A DNA stretch of 18,683 nt, taken from positions 1 through 18,683 of the forward strand of contig JAHEJH010000017.1 in the NCBI GenBank assembly GCA_024638905.1, read 5' to 3'. The notes beneath the pieces were generated by a model that had not been told where the DNA came from, did not search any database, and saw only the letters and a list, made by a program, of their open reading frames with translations. This DNA is from Luminiphilus sp. Lineage in GTDB: Bacteria > Pseudomonadota > Gammaproteobacteria > Pseudomonadales > Halieaceae. Each line of letters opens with the position of its first letter. Position 1 is the stretch's first letter. Both the position numbers and the translations under genes were made by a program. Positions 14,918 to 18,683 of the stretch are shown here, one piece after another.

Positions 14918-15529
14918 TCAGCGACCGGTCTGGTCTGACTCCCCGCTGAGCTCCACCAAAATGTTATCCATTTCCTCCAGCAACTGCTCCACCGAAGTCA
15001 GTCCCTGAAGCTGATATTTGAGCCCTTCGTCAATGGGCAACAATTGTGCCAGCTGAGCGCCCACGCGCCAGCCATCTGTGAGGTCACTGTCGAGTTGCAG
15101 CCGCTGGATCTGGGGATGCCGCAACAGCCCTTCCAGCACCTCGGCAAGACCCGCAAACGCGTCAGGGAGCTGCATCGTCTCCGGTATGTCACGCCACACC
15201 ACTTCTGCCTTCACAAGGCCACTGGGCTCCCGCCACACCGACTGCACGTCAAAAGGCTCTTGGCCCTCAATCGTGATGCCGAGCAGGCCGTTCGGTAGCT
15301 GATCCCAATCGACAATGCGGGCATACGTGCCGTACTCGCCAACATTCGGCGTATCGAGCGATCCTCCAGATACCTCCGACCCCTGCTGCAGCCACACAAC
15401 ACCGAAACCCTCATTTTCGCGCATGCATTGCGCCACCAAATCGAGGTAGCGCTGCTCAAAGATCTGTAACGACATGCGGCCCGATGGCAACAGCACCGAC
15501 GAAAGGGGGAATAAGGCAATCTCGGACAT
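14918..15529 (-). CDS. LON peptidase substrate-binding domain protein
   Basis: A 203-residue cytoplasmic protein made almost entirely of the N-terminal LON domain, without AAA+ or protease parts. The family pattern is clear: EIALFPLSSVLLPSGRMSLQIFEQRYLDLV at 2-32, then an acidic linker, GEYGTYARIVDWDQLPNGLLGITIEG, and a helical C-terminal half with QLLPIDEGLKYQLQG. Such stand-alone proteins are common next to housekeeping genes, but their role is not established; a chaperone or adaptor-like function is a guess. The ATG at 15529 follows the ykgJ-type stop by 3 nt (TGA TTG ATG), so translation is likely coupled. A TTG one codon earlier is a possible start. Confidence 0.9.
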   Translation of the reverse strand: MSEIALFPLSSVLLPSGRMSLQIFEQRYLDLVAQCMRENEGFGVVWLQQGSEVSGGSLDTPNVGEYGTYARIVDWDQLPNGLLGITIEGQEPFDVQSVWREPSGLVKAEVVWRDIPETMQLPDAFAGLAEVLEGLLRHPQIQRLQLDSDLTDGWRVGAQLAQLLPIDEGLKYQLQGLTSVEQLLEEMDNILVELSGESDQTGR

Positions 15530-15532
15530 CAA

Positions 15533-15787
15533 TCAGCCCGCCGTTTCCAGCTCTAGGGCATTTAACAGCGTGAGCGCCTCACTGCGACTCTGACCGCAGA
15601 CAGCGGGCTCGGGTTTGAACCCGTCGCAGACCGCGGGACGCCGGGGATCGCCGTACAAATCGCACTGCGCGTCATCCAGTAAATGTAGACAGGGCACTCC
15701 CGCCGGCTTGCCCTGGGGCATACCCAAAAAGGGCTGCCGAATGCCCGGCGCGATACAGCAGGCGCCACACTGTGGGCGACAGTCCAT
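15533..15787 (-). CDS. YkgJ family cysteine-cluster protein
   Basis: An 84-residue protein of the YkgJ/UPF0153 cysteine-cluster family. Eight cysteines (3, 7, 10, 11, 33, 42, 54, 64) are placed as in the family: MDCRPQCGACC, then GMPQGKPAGVPCLHL, CDLYGDPRRPAVC and a C-terminal CG. A bound zinc or iron-sulfur centre has been proposed for such proteins, but the function is unknown. The start ATG shares its A with the stop of the RND gene (TGATG, 15789-15785), and the stop lies 3 nt before the LON-domain gene, so it is in the middle of a coupled operon. Confidence 0.92.
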   Translation of the reverse strand: MDCRPQCGACCIAPGIRQPFLGMPQGKPAGVPCLHLLDDAQCDLYGDPRRPAVCDGFKPEPAVCGQSRSEALTLLNALELETAG

Positions 15788-18315
15788 CAGCCGTGGTCCG
15801 GCCCAAAAGGCTTGAAGATCATGATCAGCTGGGGCAGCAGCAGCAGTGCACCGGCCACAGCGGCGATCATGGCGACCACCGTCAACACGCCAAAATAAAG
15901 ACTCGGCGTGAAGTTGGACAGGGTGAGCATGGCAAACCCCACCACCACCGTCAGCGTGGTGTAGTACATCGCCCGACCAATACTGCTGTGACTGCGCAGC
16001 ATGGCGGCGCGATAATCCTGGTCCACTGCAATTTCATCCCGAAAACGATGGAGATAGTGAATACAGTCATCGACCCCGATTCCGACCACAATCGCGGCAA
16101 TCGTAATCGTCATAATATCCAGCGGTATGCCGGCAAGACCCATGATTCCAAGCACCAGCCCCGCTGCGAGAATGTTGGGTGCGAGTGCCAACAGCGCTAG
16201 CGCCAGTGACCGGAACAATATCCAGAACATCAGCCCGATGGCGATGAAGACGGCACCGAGCGTCATTATCTGGGACTGGAATAAACTCTGGAGTACGTTG
16301 TTGTAAAGCACCAGCAAAGAGGTGAACTGCAAACGCTCGGGTTCAATACCGGTTTCTTCCAGAATCTGCTCACGCAACTCCTTCAGATACGCATCACGTC
16401 GCAGCGACTCACTAGTCTCCATGACCCTGACACTCAGTCTCGCCTCCTGCTCGTCAGCGAAATAAAAGGGTGTCACAAGAGCATTATTGACCTCTTCGGG
16501 CAGGCTGTTCTCCACCAGCGCCAGCTCGACGCCGCCCAGCTTGCCCCCATAAAGACCGTCCATGACTTCAAATGCCGTGGATAGCGACAGCACCTTTCCC
16601 GACTCAGCCCGACTCTCGATGATGGCGTGAACCTGATCGATCAGTTGGCGCCCCGGTACAGAGAACCAGTAGCCCGCTGCCTGGGTTTTGTCCGCACCAA
16701 AGCCGAAATCAATGTCGAACACGTCGTCGAAAAAGCCGTCATCGTCATCCTCCCAGCCCTCGTCATCGGACGGAGATGTCTCTGCTGCGACTTCAGGTTC
16801 TTCCGCAGGAGCTTCGAGAATCACATCCAGCGGAATTGTGCCGCCTAGGCGCGCGTCCAAAAGCTCCATCCCCTGATAGATCTCGGTGTGCTCCTTGAAG
16901 TAATCAATAAACCGGTTTTCGACTTCCAGGGCACGGACACCGGCCACTGATAGCATCACCAAACCCAGAGTGGCTGCGACAACCAGGCGGCCATGCTGTT
17001 GCACCACGCGCGCAAATCGAATGGTGAAAGGCTTCTCCGCCTGGCCTGCTGTGGTCAGGGGCTTATCAGGAATGATCACCATCAAGGCGGGCACCACGGT
17101 GAAAGCCGAACAAAAACCCAGAACGATGCCGGTGGTCATCATCCACCCAAAATCGATCACGGGTTGCAGACCCGCCACCACCAGTGAAGTAAATGCCACG
17201 ATGGTGGTCATGGCCGTGTAGAGGCAGGGCACCATCATCAGCTTCGCTGCGCCGGCGGACAGCTGCTCGCGCGGCGCGTCCGGCTGCTGTCGCTGCAACT
17301 CGCGGTATCGCACCACGAGGTGAATCGACAGCGACAGCGTCACAATCAACAACACCGCGACCGAATTCGACGAGATAACCGTCATGCGCCAATCGGTTCC
17401 CGCCAGAACGCCGAGTAACAAGGTTGCGGTCGCACTGCAGGTGATCAACGGGATGAATACCCATTTCCAACTGCGAAAAATGAGCCACAGCACCACCGCC
17501 ATGACAGCCAGAATGGCCGTGCCAAAGGTCACCAGGTCAGAACGCACGAAGGCCATCATGTCTGCGGCGATCATCGGTACGCCGCCGACAAAAATCTTGG
17601 CGTAGGGGCGAAAGCGTTCCGCGACATCGCGCACAGCGGCAACCATACGGTCCCGCTCAGCGCCGATTCTTGCCAGCGCCAGATCGTAATCCGCCTCGAC
17701 CTGCGCCAATCGGTCTGCCTTTTCGGCACCCAGAGCGCCCTCGCGTTCCTGAGCGCGCAAGGCCTCCCGCTCATCGAGCAGCGAATCCGCCAACTCATCA
17801 GCCTGCAGAGAAACCTGCACCGCCGTGAGGTCTCCCTTTTCGCTGACCAGCAGATTGCGATAAACCGGACTGGTTGTGAGCTCCTTGAGCGCCAGCTCCC
17901 GATCCACATCAGGGTCACGCAGAGTAGCAATACTGTCAGCGCGAGCCAGATCAGTCAGGGACAGCGGCGGGCTCTCGAGCAGCGGCACATCGAGCACCGT
18001 GGTCACGCTCGCCACGCCACGAAGTCGCTCGAGCTCGTCTGCCATGGCCGCCAGTGGTTCCAGCGAGTCATCAGAGAGAAGCGGGACTCCGGGCTCCCAG
18101 GTCAGTATCAGAAACTCGTCACCTGCGTACTTCTCGGCGGACTCTCGAAAGTAGGCCAGATCGGGGTCACCCTGAAGCAGCAAAGAGTCAGAAGAAGCGT
18201 CCAGCCGCAGCTTGGGAAGCTGCAGCAAGGCGATACCAATCACCAACGCGAAACAAGACAGCACCCAAATCGGCTTGCGCAAAATCAGCGCATAAAATCG
18301 CTCGACCCGGGTCAC
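15787..18315 (-). CDS. RND superfamily transporter, MMPL-type
   Basis: An 842-residue inner-membrane protein with two RND halves. The first helix is at about 14-32, followed by a periplasmic loop (about 33-258) containing a charged, coiled-coil-like stretch at 170-233. A helix block follows at about 262-415, with another helix at 443-460. A second periplasmic loop (about 461-682) carries a very acidic segment at 501-542. The last helix block is at 683-832. GVDDCIHYLHRFRDE at 747-761 is the usual RND/MMPL motif with membrane acidic residues Asp749 and Asp750; the matching place in the first half (SLSIHLVVRYREL, 328-340) has no Asp. Substrate unknown; relatives move lipids, hopanoids or drugs. 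The start is GTG, overlapping the mpl stop by 4 nt (GTGA); the stop overlaps the next ATG. Confidence 0.9.
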   Translation of the reverse strand: MTRVERFYALILRKPIWVLSCFALVIGIALLQLPKLRLDASSDSLLLQGDPDLAYFRESAEKYAGDEFLILTWEPGVPLLSDDSLEPLAAMADELERLRGVASVTTVLDVPLLESPPLSLTDLARADSIATLRDPDVDRELALKELTTSPVYRNLLVSEKGDLTAVQVSLQADELADSLLDEREALRAQEREGALGAEKADRLAQVEADYDLALARIGAERDRMVAAVRDVAERFRPYAKIFVGGVPMIAADMMAFVRSDLVTFGTAILAVMAVVLWLIFRSWKWVFIPLITCSATATLLLGVLAGTDWRMTVISSNSVAVLLIVTLSLSIHLVVRYRELQRQQPDAPREQLSAGAAKLMMVPCLYTAMTTIVAFTSLVVAGLQPVIDFGWMMTTGIVLGFCSAFTVVPALMVIIPDKPLTTAGQAEKPFTIRFARVVQQHGRLVVAATLGLVMLSVAGVRALEVENRFIDYFKEHTEIYQGMELLDARLGGTIPLDVILEAPAEEPEVAAETSPSDDEGWEDDDDGFFDDVFDIDFGFGADKTQAAGYWFSVPGRQLIDQVHAIIESRAESGKVLSLSTAFEVMDGLYGGKLGGVELALVENSLPEEVNNALVTPFYFADEQEARLSVRVMETSESLRRDAYLKELREQILEETGIEPERLQFTSLLVLYNNVLQSLFQSQIMTLGAVFIAIGLMFWILFRSLALALLALAPNILAAGLVLGIMGLAGIPLDIMTITIAAIVVGIGVDDCIHYLHRFRDEIAVDQDYRAAMLRSHSSIGRAMYYTTLTVVVGFAMLTLSNFTPSLYFGVLTVVAMIAAVAGALLLLPQLIMIFKPFGPDHG

Positions 18316-18683
18316 GACTGAGCGCGCTCTTCCAGAGCCGCCAGCAAGCGGCCGTGCAGGCCGTCAAATCCACCGTTACTCATGATGACAATGCTATCTC
18401 CAGATGTTGCCACAGCCAGCGCCCGCTCAATCAGGGCATCAGTGGTGTTAAGCGCTTCCTGTCCATCGGCGGTCACAATACTACCCAAATCCCACTGCAG
18501 ATCAGGCGGTGTGAACCACAGGGCGTAGTTGGCCGCCCCGGCGCACCTCGCCAAGGCGCCTTTGTGCTCTCCCAAACGCATGGTGTTGGACCGCGGCTCT
18601 ATAATCGCGATGAGCTTTCCTGCCTCAAATTGCGCGCGCAGTGCGTTCAGTGTGCCCTCAATCGCGGTGGGGTGGTGAGCGAA
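18312..18683 (-). CDS. mpl: UDP-N-acetylmuramate:L-Ala-gamma-D-Glu-meso-DAP ligase, C-terminal part (partial)
   Basis: The last 123 residues of a Mur ligase, running off the right edge. The visible part begins FAHHPTAIEGTLNALR, the conserved start of the Mur ligase C-terminal domain, followed by LIAIIEPRSNTMRLG, which is diagnostic of Mpl rather than MurC. It ends with SIVIMSNGGFDGLHGRLL. Mpl attaches recovered murein tripeptide to UDP-MurNAc in peptidoglycan recycling, in the cytoplasm. E. coli Mpl has about 457 residues, so roughly three quarters lies outside. The TGA overlaps the GTG of the RND gene by 4 nt, so the two are translationally coupled. Confidence 0.93.
   Translation of the reverse strand, partial: FAHHPTAIEGTLNALRAQFEAGKLIAIIEPRSNTMRLGEHKGALARCAGAANYALWFTPPDLQWDLGSIVTADGQEALNTTDALIERALAVATSGDSIVIMSNGGFDGLHGRLLAALEERAQS

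Overview
The window is 18.7 kb of a moderately GC-rich bacterial chromosome, almost fully coding, with about 15 genes and no tRNA, rRNA, CRISPR array, insertion sequence or phage gene that I can see. ArgG, PyrC and RNase T closely resemble the enterobacterial and pseudomonad forms, LexA boxes have the CTGT-N8-ACAG form, and several families are typical of free-living aerobes (a Baeyer-Villiger-type monooxygenase, an MMPL-type RND protein, a D-aminoacylase-like amidohydrolase). Together this suggests a free-living, probably marine or freshwater, gammaproteobacterium. That placement is inference. The longest stretch without a gene is 240 bp (390-629).

Left part (1-2690, minus strand): the N-terminal end of an exported KatG catalase-peroxidase, running off the window, preceded by a DUF885 lipoprotein with an HEGLPGHH motif. 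Next (2656-8077) comes an SOS mutagenesis locus. imuB (plus) and dnaE2 (plus) each have their own consensus LexA box very close to the start codon, and an outer-membrane lipocalin gene (blc, minus) lies between them. No imuA is present. Both SOS genes lack a Shine-Dalgarno sequence, and the LexA boxes end only 12 and 8 nt from the start codons.

Middle part (8155-13175): a small CPXCG zinc-ribbon-like protein follows an FAD monooxygenase, then argG, all minus strand. Divergent from argG run pyrC and rnt (plus), 5 nt apart. argG and pyrC serve arginine and pyrimidine synthesis, both of which draw on carbamoyl phosphate.

Right part (13108-18683, minus strand): a compact gene string reads mpl (C-terminal end), an RND/MMPL transporter, a YkgJ-type cysteine-cluster protein, a LON-substrate-binding-domain protein and an amidohydrolase. 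The first four are joined by overlaps or a 3-nt gap; the last follows after 49 bp. The amidohydrolase ends inside rnt, with its last ~22 codons antisense to the rnt 3' end.

Most of this is ordinary chromosome. I see no wholly new system. The points that deserve a second look are the split imuB/dnaE2 arrangement with near-leaderless LexA-controlled starts, the imuB palindrome with its two-codon upstream frame, the antisense-encoded tail of the amidohydrolase, and the acidic insert in the RND protein.
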